A DNA stretch of 64,000 nucleotides from Flavobacterium hibernum (GCF_000832125.1 NZ_JPRK01000008.1:372001-436000), one strand, 5' to 3'; shown: positions 33,680-42,657, numbered from the stretch's first letter. Numbers and translations: made by a program. Notes: generated from the letters alone by a model not told the origin.

Positions 33680-34268
33680 GTCCGTCTCGATGAATAAATT
33701 GATTATTAAAAAAAGCATTAAACATTTTAAATTCGCCTAAATATGAATCTTGAAAACTAATATCTTCAAATTTATGATTCAATATTTCTTTTGGAAATTT
33801 GGAATATAATAGTTTCTTTTCGACCATATCTTCTATCTCTAAAACCAAATCTTTAATTTTTCTCGGATCAACATTTTCTTTTTCCAATTCTTCAATTTTA
33901 GATCTAGGAATAATCATTTGCTCTTTATGAATTATAATATCAATTACATAATAAGGCACCAAGACACTCAAATATAATGTAACAGAACACAATTCTCCTC
34001 CTTCAACAATACTCAAAAGAAATGTATAACATCGATCTTGCCAATCTAATCTCGAAAAATCTTGAAAATCCCTGAAGACTAAATCTTTATCAAACTCTGC
34101 CTTTATAGCATTTCGTAATTTCTGATTTTCATCAGAACTAAAAAGATCTATTACTTGCTCTAATCTTTTATACTCGACAGTTTCTAAATATTGCTCCTTT
34201 TGATTCCAAGGACATATATTTTTAGGATAGTATAGGTATGCTAAATTTTTTAAAACTTCTGTTATCAT
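33669..34268 (-). CDS. Hypothetical protein
   Basis: A 199-residue soluble protein with no signal peptide that I do not recognise. The sequence is mostly helical with a charged middle (SKIEELEKENVDPRKIKDLV), one hydrophobic stretch near residue 95-113 (LCSVTLYLSVLVPYYVIDIII) too polar at its ends to be a sure membrane helix, and no metal or catalytic motif. It overlaps the L,D-transpeptidase-like gene by 11 bases and follows an exported unknown protein by 14 bases, forming a three-gene unit. Confidence 0.6.
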   Translation of the reverse strand: MITEVLKNLAYLYYPKNICPWNQKEQYLETVEYKRLEQVIDLFSSDENQKLRNAIKAEFDKDLVFRDFQDFSRLDWQDRCYTFLLSIVEGGELCSVTLYLSVLVPYYVIDIIIHKEQMIIPRSKIEELEKENVDPRKIKDLVLEIEDMVEKKLLYSKFPKEILNHKFEDISFQDSYLGEFKMFNAFFNNQFIHRDGHGN

Positions 34269-34282
34269 TTGTTATCGTAAAA

Positions 34283-34756
34283 TTAAAACTCTGAATATTC
34301 CCAGTCTACTTCGTATTTTATTAGTTCATTATTATTTATTTTTTCTAATACATAAACCTTAAAATAAGACTGGCAACCTGCTGGAGGGTAAACCAACGTA
34401 ACCTTTTTTTGCTTTTCTATTTCGCCTTTTTTCTTTTTAAAAAATTCACAAGCCTTATTTTGCAAGTTTTCTGCGTTTTCGAGTTTAAGCTTTTTTAAAA
34501 TAGCAGTAGAACAAGTATCTTTTTTGTATTTTTTTATATCAAAAATGAACCTTTGTCTTTTTATGTAAAAGTAAATTTTACTTTCATCTTCTTTTTTTTC
34601 AGCCTCATTATCTTTATCTATTTCAAATAATATATATTTTATAGGTTTTAAATATTTTTCTCCTCCTTTATAAAGAGAAAAATAATCGTTGGATTTTGTC
34701 TGCGCACTTATAAAATTCACCATTAGACAAACCAAAAAACAAATACGCTTTTTCAT
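34283..34756 (-). CDS. Hypothetical exported protein
   Basis: A 157-residue protein with a signal peptide (MKKRICFLVCLMVNFISAQ). The mature part is very lysine-rich, with four cysteines (CSTAIL, ACEFFKKKK, GCQSYFK). No family recognised. It is the first gene of the leftward unit that ends in the YkuD_2 lipoprotein. A terminator for clpX lies just upstream, so this unit starts from its own promoter. Confidence 0.6.
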   Translation of the reverse strand: MKKRICFLVCLMVNFISAQTKSNDYFSLYKGGEKYLKPIKYILFEIDKDNEAEKKEDESKIYFYIKRQRFIFDIKKYKKDTCSTAILKKLKLENAENLQNKACEFFKKKKGEIEKQKKVTLVYPPAGCQSYFKVYVLEKINNNELIKYEVDWEYSEF

Positions 34757-34863
34757 AATTAATTAGAAATCTAAAATCTTTGTTTTATTAAATCTGTAAT
34801 TCATTTTCATAGCAGATAAATTATCTCTAATAGTAGATCTTAAATATATAAGAAAAAAAGCAT

Positions 34864-34898
34864 AAAAAAAACCTACTTAAAATTAAGTAGGTTTTATA
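34864..34898 (-). terminator. Terminator after clpX
   Basis: Minus strand AAAACCTACTTAA, loop T, TTAAGTAGGTTTT, then TTTT; 24 bases past the clpX stop. Confidence 0.8.
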
Positions 34899-34921
34899 AA
34901 AAATCGTTCTAGTAAAAACAA

Positions 34922-36154
34922 TTAAGAAGCAATTTCCATTCGCTTCAATAAGTTTTTACTTAAAGTATGTTCTGCATAATCTTTATCGATTGTCAAAACT
35001 TTATCGTCTGAACTTGGTAATTCGTACATCGCGTCTGTCAAGATAGCTTCACATAACGAACGTAATCCACGAGCTCCTAATTTATATTCTAAAGCTTTAT
35101 CAACAATAAAATCTAATGCCTCATCTGTGATATTAAATTCAACATCATCCATTAAAAATAATTTTTGATATTGTTTGATTAACGCATTTTTAGGTTGTGT
35201 CAAGATAGCACGTAGTGTTTCTCTATCAAGAGGATCCATATGCGTTAAAACTGGCAAACGACCAATAATCTCAGGAATTAATCCAAAATCTTTAATATCT
35301 TTTGGAATAATATATTGCAATAAATTGTCTTTGTCGATGTTGTCAACATTTTTAGATGTCGAATATCCAACTGCCTGACGGTTTAAACGTTTAGAAATAA
35401 TACGCTCTACTCCATCAAAAGCTCCACCTGCAATAAACAAGATGTTTTGTGTATTTACTTCAACAAATTTCTGGTCCGGATGTTTACGCCCTCCTTTTGG
35501 CGGCACATTTACAACTGTTCCTTCTAATAATTTTAATAATGCTTGTTGTACTCCTTCACCAGAAACATCACGTGTTATTGATGGATTATCGCTCTTACGG
35601 GCAATTTTATCTATTTCATCAATAAAAACGATTCCTCTTTCGGCTTTGGTTACGTCATAATCAGCAGCTTGTAGTAAACGTGTCAAAATACTTTCAACAT
35701 CTTCTCCCACATAACCTGCTTCTGTAAGTACAGTTGCATCAACAATAGCCAAAGGAACGTCTAACATTTTAGCAATAGTTTTTGCTACCAATGTTTTTCC
35801 TGTTCCGGTTTGACCAACCATGATAATGTTACTTTTTTCAATCTCTACTTCGTCGTCTAATTGCTGTTGCATTAAACGTTTGTAGTGATTATATACTGCA
35901 ACCGACATTACTTTTTTAGTCTGATCCTGACCAATAACATACTGATCTAAGAAAGCTCTAATTTCTTTTGGTTTCTTTAAAATTAAGTCACCAACAAGTT
36001 TAGCACTTCCACTTGATTTTAACTCTTCTAATACAATTCCGTGTGCTTGTTCAATACACTTATCACAGATATGTGCATTAATACCTGCAATCAATAAATT
36101 AGTTTCTGGCTTTTTTCTTCCACAAAACGAACATTCTAATACTACTTTTGCCAT
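34922..36154 (-). CDS. clpX: ATP-dependent Clp protease ATP-binding subunit ClpX
   Basis: The unfoldase that feeds tagged proteins to ClpP. The 410-residue protein has the N-terminal zinc-binding domain (Cys8, Cys11, Cys30, Cys33), Walker A GQTGTGKT (114-121), the GYVG pore loop (147-150), Walker B VFIDEID (176-182) and the C-terminal small domain with KLGARGLRS. All family features are present. It follows clpP after a 159-base spacer that contains its own TATCTTTG promoter element, so it can be transcribed separately. Confidence 0.97.
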   Translation of the reverse strand: MAKVVLECSFCGRKKPETNLLIAGINAHICDKCIEQAHGIVLEELKSSGSAKLVGDLILKKPKEIRAFLDQYVIGQDQTKKVMSVAVYNHYKRLMQQQLDDEVEIEKSNIIMVGQTGTGKTLVAKTIAKMLDVPLAIVDATVLTEAGYVGEDVESILTRLLQAADYDVTKAERGIVFIDEIDKIARKSDNPSITRDVSGEGVQQALLKLLEGTVVNVPPKGGRKHPDQKFVEVNTQNILFIAGGAFDGVERIISKRLNRQAVGYSTSKNVDNIDKDNLLQYIIPKDIKDFGLIPEIIGRLPVLTHMDPLDRETLRAILTQPKNALIKQYQKLFLMDDVEFNITDEALDFIVDKALEYKLGARGLRSLCEAILTDAMYELPSSDDKVLTIDKDYAEHTLSKNLLKRMEIAS

Positions 36155-36159
36155 TCTTT

Positions 36160-36311
36160 ATTTAAGTTACTAAGCTGCAAAGATACTAAGTTTCTAAGCT
36201 TTTTAATTAAAACTTTAAAACTTAACTCCTTACAGCTTAATATTTTTATTTAAAATTTAAAATTTAAATCGCAAAGAACACTTAGCGTCTTAGCAACTTA
36301 GAAGCTTAAAA
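36160..36311 (-). repeat. CTTAG/CTAAG word repeats between clpP and clpX
   Basis: Minus strand near clpP: CTAAGTTGCTAAGACGCTAA (ending about 36280) followed by GTGTTCTTTGCG. Near clpX: CTTAGAAACTTAGTATCTTT, then GCAGCTTAGTAACTTAAA. A core CTTAG or CTAAG recurs about every 9-10 bases at both ends of the spacer. Confidence 0.65.
36178..36185 (-). promoter_or_regulatory. -7 promoter element for clpX inside the word repeat
   Basis: Minus-strand TATCTTTG, 23 bases before the clpX ATG. It is formed by one of the CTTAG-type words, so the repeat itself may supply a promoter. Confidence 0.6.
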
Positions 36312-36313
36312 TA

Positions 36314-36988
36314 TTAGCTTCTTCTCAAAACTTCATCAATCATTCCGTATTCTTTAGCTTCGTCAGCAATCATCCAATAATCGCGCTCGCTATCTTTGTG
36401 TACTTTATCAAAAGTTTGTCCTGAATGTTGAGAGATGATGTTATATAATTCATCTTTCAATTTCAACATTTCACGTAAATTGATTTCCATATCTGTTGCA
36501 ACACCTTGTGCTCCTCCTGATGGTTGGTGAATCATTACTCTTGAATGTGGCAAAGCCGAACGTTTTCCTGCTGCTCCTGCACACAATAAAACTGCTCCCA
36601 TTGAAGCTGCCATACCTGTACAAATTGTAGCTACATCTGGTTTGATGTATTGCATTGTATCATAAATTCCTAATCCTGCGTAAACGCTTCCTCCAGGAGA
36701 ATTTAAATAGATTTGAATATCTTTTGATGCATCTGCACTTTCTAAAAACAATAATTGTGCTTGAACGATATTAGCGATTTGGTCATCGATACCTGTTCCT
36801 AAAAAGATAATTCTGTCCATCATTAATCTTGAAAACACATCTAATTGAGAAATATTCAACTGACGCTCTTCGATAATGTATGGAGTCATATTGGTTGGAT
36901 TCATTGCAGCTACGATTTTGTCATAGTACATTGCGTTTACTCCTTGGTGCTTAGTAGCAAATTTTTTAAATTCTTTACCGTAGTTCAT
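36314..36988 (-). CDS. clpP: ATP-dependent Clp protease proteolytic subunit ClpP
   Basis: The serine peptidase barrel of ClpXP. The 224-residue protein has the catalytic Ser in GMAASMGAVLL (Ser129) and His in MIHQPSGG (His154), plus the oxyanion loop NSPGGSV (96-102). It starts with a propeptide-like N-terminal extension of about 30 residues relative to the compact form, which may be processed. It lies between tig and clpX with a terminator just upstream, so it is transcribed independently of tig. Confidence 0.96.
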   Translation of the reverse strand: MNYGKEFKKFATKHQGVNAMYYDKIVAAMNPTNMTPYIIEERQLNISQLDVFSRLMMDRIIFLGTGIDDQIANIVQAQLLFLESADASKDIQIYLNSPGGSVYAGLGIYDTMQYIKPDVATICTGMAASMGAVLLCAGAAGKRSALPHSRVMIHQPSGGAQGVATDMEINLREMLKLKDELYNIISQHSGQTFDKVHKDSERDYWMIADEAKEYGMIDEVLRRS

Positions 36989-37304
36989 ATTTTTAGTTTA
37001 AAGTTTGAAAATCTAAAGTCGGAAAGTGACTTAAACGAATAAAACAAAGTTCATACCTTTTTACAAAGGATGCCAATTTGTCTTCTTTTTTATTTTTAAA
37101 GTTTCGTATTTGAAATTTAAGAAATAATTATTTAAAATTAAAAGCTTACAAAATAAAAAAGAGCGTCAAAAATCTCTTTTTGACGCTCAAATATAACTTT
37201 TTTTATCTTTCAGTTTTTGTAATAAAATCTTAAATTTTAAAATATAACTATTGAAGTATACTCTTTAACTTTTGACTTTACAACTTTTGACTTTTAGACT
37301 TAAT
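36989..37304. other. Spacer between tig and clpP
   Basis: A 316-base gap with no gene. It holds the tig terminator (37161-37188), tail words after tig (37261-37302: CTTTAACTTTTGACTTTACA, then ACTTTTGACTTTTAGACTTA) and similar words before clpP (36998-37036, minus strand GACTTTAGATTTTCAAACTT). No clear TAnnTTTG element for clpP is seen. Confidence 0.6.
37161..37188 (-). terminator. Terminator after tig
   Basis: Minus strand GAGCGTCAAAAA, loop AGAG, TTTTTGACGCTC, followed by TTTTTTATTT. A 12-base perfect stem about 115 bases past the tig stop. Confidence 0.85.
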
Positions 37305-38627
37305 TTACTCTCCGTAAGAAGCAGCAATAAATTCGTCGTAAGTTACTTCTTTAGTTGTTGGATTTGCTTTTTCTTTAAACACTTCTAACAATTTTTCAGC
37401 AACTACTTGCTCAGAAAGTCTTTTCACTTCTTCTTGGTTAGATAAAACTCTAGCCACGATTCCTTGAACTTCTTCGTCTGTTGGATTAGTTTGTCCAAAT
37501 TGAGCCATTTGTTGTTTGATTGCTTTTGTTGTAAAAGCTTTCAAGTCTTCAAATGTAATTTGGATATTACTTTGTGCCATTGCTTTTCCTTCGATTAATT
37601 GAAAACGTAAACCTTTTTCAGATCTTGCGTATTCAACTTCAGCTTCTTCTGCAGAAAGTTTTTTCTCTCCAACAGTTTGCAACCATTTTTTAAGGAATTC
37701 AGCAGGTAAATCAAATTTTGTGCTTTCGATCAAGAAATCCTGAACGTCTAACAATAATTTTTGATCTGCTTGCTGTGCGAATTGAGCTTCAGCATCTTCT
37801 TTAATTTTAGCTTTTAAATCTTCTAATGAAGCTACTTTTCCTTCACCAAAAAGTTTATCAAATAAATCTTGGTTCAATTCAGCTAATTCAGCTCCGTTGA
37901 TTGCCTCGATTGTAAAGTTAACTTCTACGTCTAAACCGTGAACATCATCATGACCTACTTTTAAGTAATCCATTAATTGGTGATCATCTTCGAATAAACC
38001 TTTTGTACTTACTGTAACAACATCTCCAACTTTTTTACCGATGAATTTATCCGCAGCCGCTTTGTTGAATGTAGATACAGAAATTGTAGTTATATTGTTG
38101 ATTCCTTTTTCTTCGTTAGAGAAAGTTCCAGTTAAATCTGAATCTGCAGACACAACATCTTGTGGAATTGCTTTTCCGAATTGTTTTTGGATGCGTTCTA
38201 CTTGTCCGTCGATTAATTTATCATCGGCAGTAACGATATATTTTACGATATTATTTTTTGCTTCTAAATCAATTTCGAAGTTTGGAACTAAACCAATTTC
38301 GTATTCGAAAGTTAGTTCTTCAGCATCCCAATCAAAGTTTTCGTTTTCTTTAGCAAGAGGAGTTCCTAAAAGATTTAATCTTTCAGATTGAACAAAACGC
38401 TCTAATGCCAAATCAACTACTTTTTTAACTTCTTCTTGCTTAATTGATTTTCCGTATTGTTTTTCAACAAGGTCTTTAGGAACTTGTCCTTTTCTAAAAC
38501 CTTTTACGGTAGCCAATGGCATTTTTTCGTTTATTCTTTTTGCTACTTGACCTTTATAATCCATGTGAACAACGTTTAAAACAATCGTTTCGTTCACAGC
38601 ATCTGTTGCTACTCTTTTAATATCCAT
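37305..38627 (-). CDS. tig: Trigger factor
   Basis: A ribosome-bound chaperone for nascent chains. The 440-residue protein has the N-terminal ribosome-binding signature GFRKGQVPKDLVEKQYG (about 43-59) and the C-terminal helical arms. The middle region (SADSDLTGTFSNEEKGINNI...VGHDDVHGLDVEV) sits where the FKBP-type PPIase domain should be but lacks its usual active-site residues, as seems common in Bacteroidota. The gene starts the leftward tig / clpP / clpX set and ends at a terminator. Confidence 0.92.
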   Translation of the reverse strand: MDIKRVATDAVNETIVLNVVHMDYKGQVAKRINEKMPLATVKGFRKGQVPKDLVEKQYGKSIKQEEVKKVVDLALERFVQSERLNLLGTPLAKENENFDWDAEELTFEYEIGLVPNFEIDLEAKNNIVKYIVTADDKLIDGQVERIQKQFGKAIPQDVVSADSDLTGTFSNEEKGINNITTISVSTFNKAAADKFIGKKVGDVVTVSTKGLFEDDHQLMDYLKVGHDDVHGLDVEVNFTIEAINGAELAELNQDLFDKLFGEGKVASLEDLKAKIKEDAEAQFAQQADQKLLLDVQDFLIESTKFDLPAEFLKKWLQTVGEKKLSAEEAEVEYARSEKGLRFQLIEGKAMAQSNIQITFEDLKAFTTKAIKQQMAQFGQTNPTDEEVQGIVARVLSNQEEVKRLSEQVVAEKLLEVFKEKANPTTKEVTYDEFIAASYGE

Positions 38628-38653
38628 CTTCTTCTTTAATTTACATAATAAAA

Positions 38654-38688
38654 TTGGGTTGCAAAATTATAAAATTTTTGCAACCCAA
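38654..38688 (-). promoter_or_regulatory. Hairpin containing the tig promoter element
   Basis: TTGGGTTGCAAAA and TTTTGCAACCCAA pair around an AT loop. Within one arm the minus strand reads TAATTTTG (38669-38662), a TAnnTTTG element about 35 bases before the tig ATG. The hairpin could also end transcription of the upstream small membrane protein gene. Confidence 0.45.
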
Positions 38689-38744
38689 CCAAGTTTTTAA
38701 TCTATTGTATTTGAAGACATTTAAAACATCTTTTTTATTTCTAT

Positions 38745-39089
38745 TTATTTATCGTCTCCCACAATTTTATATGTAATAGACTGAAGTATAGACAATATAA
38801 CACTAAATAATAATGCTGTCCAAAATGAATCGACTGCAAAGCCACCAACAATGTTAGTACACAATAAAATAATGATGGCATTAATAACCAACAAAAACAA
38901 GCCTAAAGTGATAACTGTTACCGGTAATGTTAAGATTACTAATATTGGTTTTATAAAAAGATTTAGCAATCCTAAAACAATTGCAACAATTATAGCTGTC
39001 GTAAAACTAGCCACATGTACACCTGTTAGGAAATTAGCAATTAACAAAACCAGCGCTGCTGTAACAAGAAGTCTAAGTAATAATTTCAT
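38745..39089 (-). CDS. Phage-holin-family small membrane protein (YvlD-like)
   Basis: A 114-residue protein with four membrane helices (about 5-24, 28-50, 55-80 and 86-108), of the PF04020-type holin superfamily. A polar loop with FIKPILVILTLPVTVITLG between helices 2 and 3 is the family hallmark. Despite the name, members are widespread chromosomal proteins of unknown role, and no phage genes are present. It ends 118 bases before tig on the same strand. Confidence 0.82.
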   Translation of the reverse strand: MKLLLRLLVTAALVLLIANFLTGVHVASFTTAIIVAIVLGLLNLFIKPILVILTLPVTVITLGLFLLVINAIIILLCTNIVGGFAVDSFWTALLFSVILSILQSITYKIVGDDK

Positions 39090-39250
39090 ATCTTTTTTGA
39101 TTTATAAAGTTATAATAAAAGTAATGAATTTTATATTCATCAGCTATTGCAGTTATATTTTTTTACCACAGACTAGAAGGACTTCAAAGATTCTTTATTA
39201 CTAATTTTTAAATCTGTAGAATTCTTTTAATCTATGCCTATAAAATTTAA

Positions 39251-40015
39251 TTACTCTTTTAAAAACTCTGTTGTTAATTCGAAAAACATTTTAGGGTTTT
39301 CGGCATGAAGCCAATGCCCGGCATTTGGTATTGTTTCAAATTTAGCTTTTGGAAAATGTTGACGAATTGCATCAAAATCAGAATCTAAAATATATCCTGA
39401 TGCTCCACCTCTAATAAACAGGGTTTCTTTTTCAAAAACTAAACCATCAGGCAAAGCTTTCCCAATAGCATCGAGATTATTATTAAAAACTTCAAGGTTG
39501 AACCTAAAAGCTAATTGCCCTGGTTCTTGCCAATATAAATTTTTCAACAAAAACTGTCTTGTTCCAAAATCAGAAACATATTGCGATACAATTGCCTCAA
39601 CATCATTTCGGCTTGGTTTTACAGAAAAATCAACTGCATTTAAACCTGCCAAAATATCCTGGTGATGTTGTTTGTAAAATTTAGGACCAATATCTGCCAC
39701 TATTAATTTATCTACAATTTCCGGGTGAGTTGTTGCAAAAAGCATCGCGACCTTTCCTCCCATCGAATGTCCAAGAATATCAATTTTATTTAACTGATTT
39801 GCCTGACAGTATTCGAACACATCTTGCACCATAGCTTCGTAAGACCATTCATCTGAATGAAAACTGCGCCCATGATTACGTAAATCTAAAATATGAACTT
39901 GAAATCCGGCTTCTACGTACTGTCCTGCCAAGGTTTTCCAGTTATCAGACATTCCTAGAAATCCATGCATGATGATAAATGGCTTTCCTTCGCCTTCGAT
40001 TTTTGAATAAAGCAT
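39251..40015 (-). CDS. Alpha/beta hydrolase
   Basis: A 254-residue single-domain hydrolase of the YbfF type: oxyanion MHGFLGMSDNWKTLA, nucleophile GHSMGGKVAM, and the catalytic His in NAGHWLHAENP. All triad positions are present. It abuts pdxJ (stop and start 1 base apart), so they form an operon, although a role in vitamin B6 metabolism is not implied by family. Substrate unknown; YbfF-type enzymes cleave small acyl esters. Confidence 0.9.
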   Translation of the reverse strand: MLYSKIEGEGKPFIIMHGFLGMSDNWKTLAGQYVEAGFQVHILDLRNHGRSFHSDEWSYEAMVQDVFEYCQANQLNKIDILGHSMGGKVAMLFATTHPEIVDKLIVADIGPKFYKQHHQDILAGLNAVDFSVKPSRNDVEAIVSQYVSDFGTRQFLLKNLYWQEPGQLAFRFNLEVFNNNLDAIGKALPDGLVFEKETLFIRGGASGYILDSDFDAIRQHFPKAKFETIPNAGHWLHAENPKMFFELTTEFLKE

Positions 40016-40016
40016 A

Positions 40017-40730
40017 TTATTTAAGTTTATTTAAATACATATTTACGACATTATCTAAACCAAGATAAAGTGCTTCTGCGATCAAAGCATGACCAATAGA
40101 AACTTCTAACAAACCTGGAATATTTTGCTTAAAAAACTGAATATTTTCTAAACTCAAATCGTGTCCTGCATTAATTCCTAAATCTAATTTGTTTGCTAAT
40201 TTTGCTGCTTCAACATATGGATCAATACCGTTTTTGTTTCCCAAACCATATTGATGCGCAAAAGCTTCTGTATACAATTCAATTCTATCCGTTCCCGTTT
40301 TTTTAGCCCCTTCAATGATTTCTAAAACCGGATCAACAAAAATAGAAGTTCTAATTCCGTTGCGTTGAAATTCCTGTATAACTTCTGTCAGATAAGATTG
40401 ATTCGCGATCGTATCCCAACCTGCTGACGATGTAATAGCTCCAATTGCATCTGGAACTAAAGTAACCTGAGTTGGCTTACATTCTAAAACCAAATCAATG
40501 AAATTATGTTGCGGATTTCCTTCAATATTATATTCGGTGTGAACAATTGCTTTTAAATCGCGTGCATCCTGATAACGGATATGACGCTCATCTGGACGTG
40601 GATGTATTGTGATTCCCTGACCTCCAAAATCCTGAATATCTGCAGCCACTTTTAGCAAATCCGGAACATTTCCGCCACGTGCATTTCGAAGGGTTGCAAT
40701 TTTATTGATATTTACACTTAACTTTGTCAT
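40017..40730 (-). CDS. pdxJ: Pyridoxine 5'-phosphate synthase
   Basis: Condenses 3-amino-1-hydroxyacetone-1-phosphate with 1-deoxyxylulose-5-phosphate to make pyridoxine 5'-phosphate. The 237-residue TIM barrel shows the family blocks LSVNINKIATLRNARGG, GITIHPRPDERHI, QVTLVPDA, RTSIFVDP and GINAGHDL. Length and motif order are normal. It is first in a two-gene leftward unit with the hydrolase gene and has a TATTTTTG promoter element upstream. Confidence 0.95.
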   Translation of the reverse strand: MTKLSVNINKIATLRNARGGNVPDLLKVAADIQDFGGQGITIHPRPDERHIRYQDARDLKAIVHTEYNIEGNPQHNFIDLVLECKPTQVTLVPDAIGAITSSAGWDTIANQSYLTEVIQEFQRNGIRTSIFVDPVLEIIEGAKKTGTDRIELYTEAFAHQYGLGNKNGIDPYVEAAKLANKLDLGINAGHDLSLENIQFFKQNIPGLLEVSIGHALIAEALYLGLDNVVNMYLNKLK

Positions 40731-40772
40731 ATAAATAGATAATTAATTCTAGTAACACTATATTTGTTACGA

Positions 40773-40780
40773 CAAAAATA
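40773..40780 (-). promoter_or_regulatory. -7 promoter element for pdxJ
   Basis: Minus-strand TATTTTTG, 43 bases before the pdxJ ATG at 40730. Confidence 0.55.
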
Positions 40781-40847
40781 CAAAGTAAAACGTAGCAGTT
40801 TTTGCTATTTTTTGATTATTTTGCAATGAAATATCTTCAATTGATTT

Positions 40848-41507
40848 ATGACAGAAATTACAAACTATATCACCAATGATTTCAGACCGATTGATAGTCA
40901 GGAAACGATAGCATCGGTTCAGGACTTTTTTGCTGATTTGAATTTTTCACATTTTCCGGTTGTGGAAAACGAAATCTTCATTGGAAGTATTGCTTCTGAC
41001 GATGTTGAAACTTTTGACGCCGATAAAAAAGCAATTGACTACAAATATACTTTAGAACGCTTTTTTGCCAGAAAATCTATGTTGTGGCTAGATGTTTTAG
41101 AAGTTTTTGCAAAAAGCCATACTAATGTAATTCCGGTTCTTGACGAAAACAATATCTATATTGGATATTATGAGATGGAAGACATCATGAAGTTTTTTCA
41201 GGAAACTCCTTTTTTAAAAGAGCAAGGGGGAATTATTATCGTTCAAAAAGGACTTTTAGACTATTCTATGGGTCAGGTAACGCAAATTGTTGAGAGCAAT
41301 AATGGTAAAATTCTAGGTTGCTTTATATCTGAAGCCGATTTGGAAAACGTTCAAATTACAATTAAAATTGGCGTGGGACCAATGAATGAAATTATTCAGA
41401 CTTTTAGACGCTACAATTACGAAATCATATCTGAACATCAAGAAGACGCTTACATTAATAGCCTAAAAGAACGTTCAGATTATTTAGACAAGTACCTTAA
41501 TATATAA
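40848..41507 (+). CDS. CBS-domain protein
   Basis: A 219-residue soluble protein with two CBS motifs in the first 120 residues (TIASVQDFFADLNFSHFPVV and LEVFAKSHTNVIPVLDE), followed by a C-terminal ACT-like strand pattern (GKILGCFISEADLENVQITI). CBS pairs bind adenine nucleotides and regulate partners. It stands immediately before nadK in a set (CBS, nadK, DUF6089, uppS, bamA, ompH, ompH, murI) that looks conserved in flavobacteria. The partner it controls is unknown. Confidence 0.8.
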   Translation: MTEITNYITNDFRPIDSQETIASVQDFFADLNFSHFPVVENEIFIGSIASDDVETFDADKKAIDYKYTLERFFARKSMLWLDVLEVFAKSHTNVIPVLDENNIYIGYYEMEDIMKFFQETPFLKEQGGIIIVQKGLLDYSMGQVTQIVESNNGKILGCFISEADLENVQITIKIGVGPMNEIIQTFRRYNYEIISEHQEDAYINSLKERSDYLDKYLNI

Positions 41508-41510
41508 TAC

Positions 41511-41591
41511 GTTTGTTAAACCGGTTAATTGTTTAATCGTTTTGACGAAAAAAATTAACGATTAAACAGTTAAACAAAAAATCGATTAAAC
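41511..41591 (+). repeat. ATTAAAC word repeat with internal hairpin
   Basis: ATTAACGATTAAACAGTTAA and AAATCGATTAAAC, preceded by GGTTAATTGTTTAATCGTTT. Arms 41527-41541 and 41557-41571 match at 14 of 15 positions around a 15-base loop. It fills the gap between the CBS gene and nadK. Confidence 0.6.
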
Positions 41592-41596
41592 ACCAG

Positions 41597-42484
41597 ATGA
41601 AAGTAGCCATTTACGGACAGTATTATCAAAACAGTACAGAGCCCATTATCAAAGACATTTTTATTTTTTTCAATACTAACAATGTCGAAATGGTAATTGA
41701 AGAGAACTTTCTGAAAATGCTTCACGAAAAGCAACTTGTCAAAAAGGAATACAAAACCTTTTCTTCAAGCACTTCTCTAGATGATAGTTTTGACATGCTA
41801 ATTAGTATTGGTGGCGACGGAACGATTTTAAGAGCTGCGACCTTAGTTCGTAATTCCGGCGTACCCATATTAGGTATAAATGCAGGAAGATTAGGTTTCT
41901 TGGCAACTGTTCCAAAAGAAAGTATTGATAATTTTTTACAATTTACTATTGATAAAAATTACACAATATCCGAAAGAACTCTACTAAGCTTGACTTGCGA
42001 ACCAAAAAATGATGCAATTGAAGACAGTTTAAATTTCGCCATGAATGAAGTTACAGTAAGCAGAAAAGATACTACTTCGATGATTACTGTAGAAACTTAT
42101 CTAAACAATGAATATTTAAATTCATACTGGGCAGATGGTTTAATAATTTCTACACCTACAGGTTCTACAGGATATTCGCTAAGTTGCGGTGGACCAATTT
42201 TAACTCCAAATGTCGAAAGTTTAGTTATTACACCTATTGCTCCGCACAATTTAAATGCAAGACCGCTTGTAATACCTGACAATACCGAAATTAAACTTCG
42301 AGTTACAGGAAGAGAAGATCAATATTTAGTTTCCTTAGATTCCAGAATTACTTCAATCAAAAATGAATCAATTCTAAAGATCAAAAAAACTGATTTCAAA
42401 ATAAGAATGGTCGAAATTCCAGGCGAAACTTTCTTAAAAACACTGAGAAACAAATTACTTTGGGGTGAAGACAAGAGAAATTAA
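41597..42484 (+). CDS. nadK: NAD kinase
   Basis: Phosphorylates NAD to NADP with ATP, the sole route to NADP. The 295-residue protein has the catalytic GGDGT in SIGGDGTILRAA (Asp74 in GGDG, 72-75), the AMNEVTV motif (about 148-154) and the STPTGSTGYSLSCGGP nucleotide-binding loop. Length and motif order are normal. It follows the CBS gene after an 89-base word-repeat spacer. Confidence 0.95.
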   Translation: MKVAIYGQYYQNSTEPIIKDIFIFFNTNNVEMVIEENFLKMLHEKQLVKKEYKTFSSSTSLDDSFDMLISIGGDGTILRAATLVRNSGVPILGINAGRLGFLATVPKESIDNFLQFTIDKNYTISERTLLSLTCEPKNDAIEDSLNFAMNEVTVSRKDTTSMITVETYLNNEYLNSYWADGLIISTPTGSTGYSLSCGGPILTPNVESLVITPIAPHNLNARPLVIPDNTEIKLRVTGREDQYLVSLDSRITSIKNESILKIKKTDFKIRMVEIPGETFLKTLRNKLLWGEDKRN

Positions 42485-42610
42485 GCTATTTTCTGACTCA
42501 TCACTATACGATAATACTATATTTTCCCGTTCTGCATGTAGCGAATCGCCATTAAATATGCCTAAATCATACTGTAAATTGAAAAAAAAGCACATTTAAC
42601 TAAAGGAACG

Positions 42611-42639
42611 TTGATTCGTATCGATAATTATTATATTTG
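42611..42639 (+). promoter_or_regulatory. Promoter of the DUF6089-uppS-bamA-ompH block
   Basis: TTG (42611-42613), an 18-base spacer, then TATATTTG (42632-42639), a full Bacteroidota promoter 18 bases before the ATG at 42658. Confidence 0.75.
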
Positions 42640-42657
42640 CACGCAATTTTGAATTAA

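Noticed and set aside
38745..39089. Prophage remnant suggested by a holin-family protein
   Set aside because: The family is a common chromosomal membrane protein, and no phage genes lie nearby.
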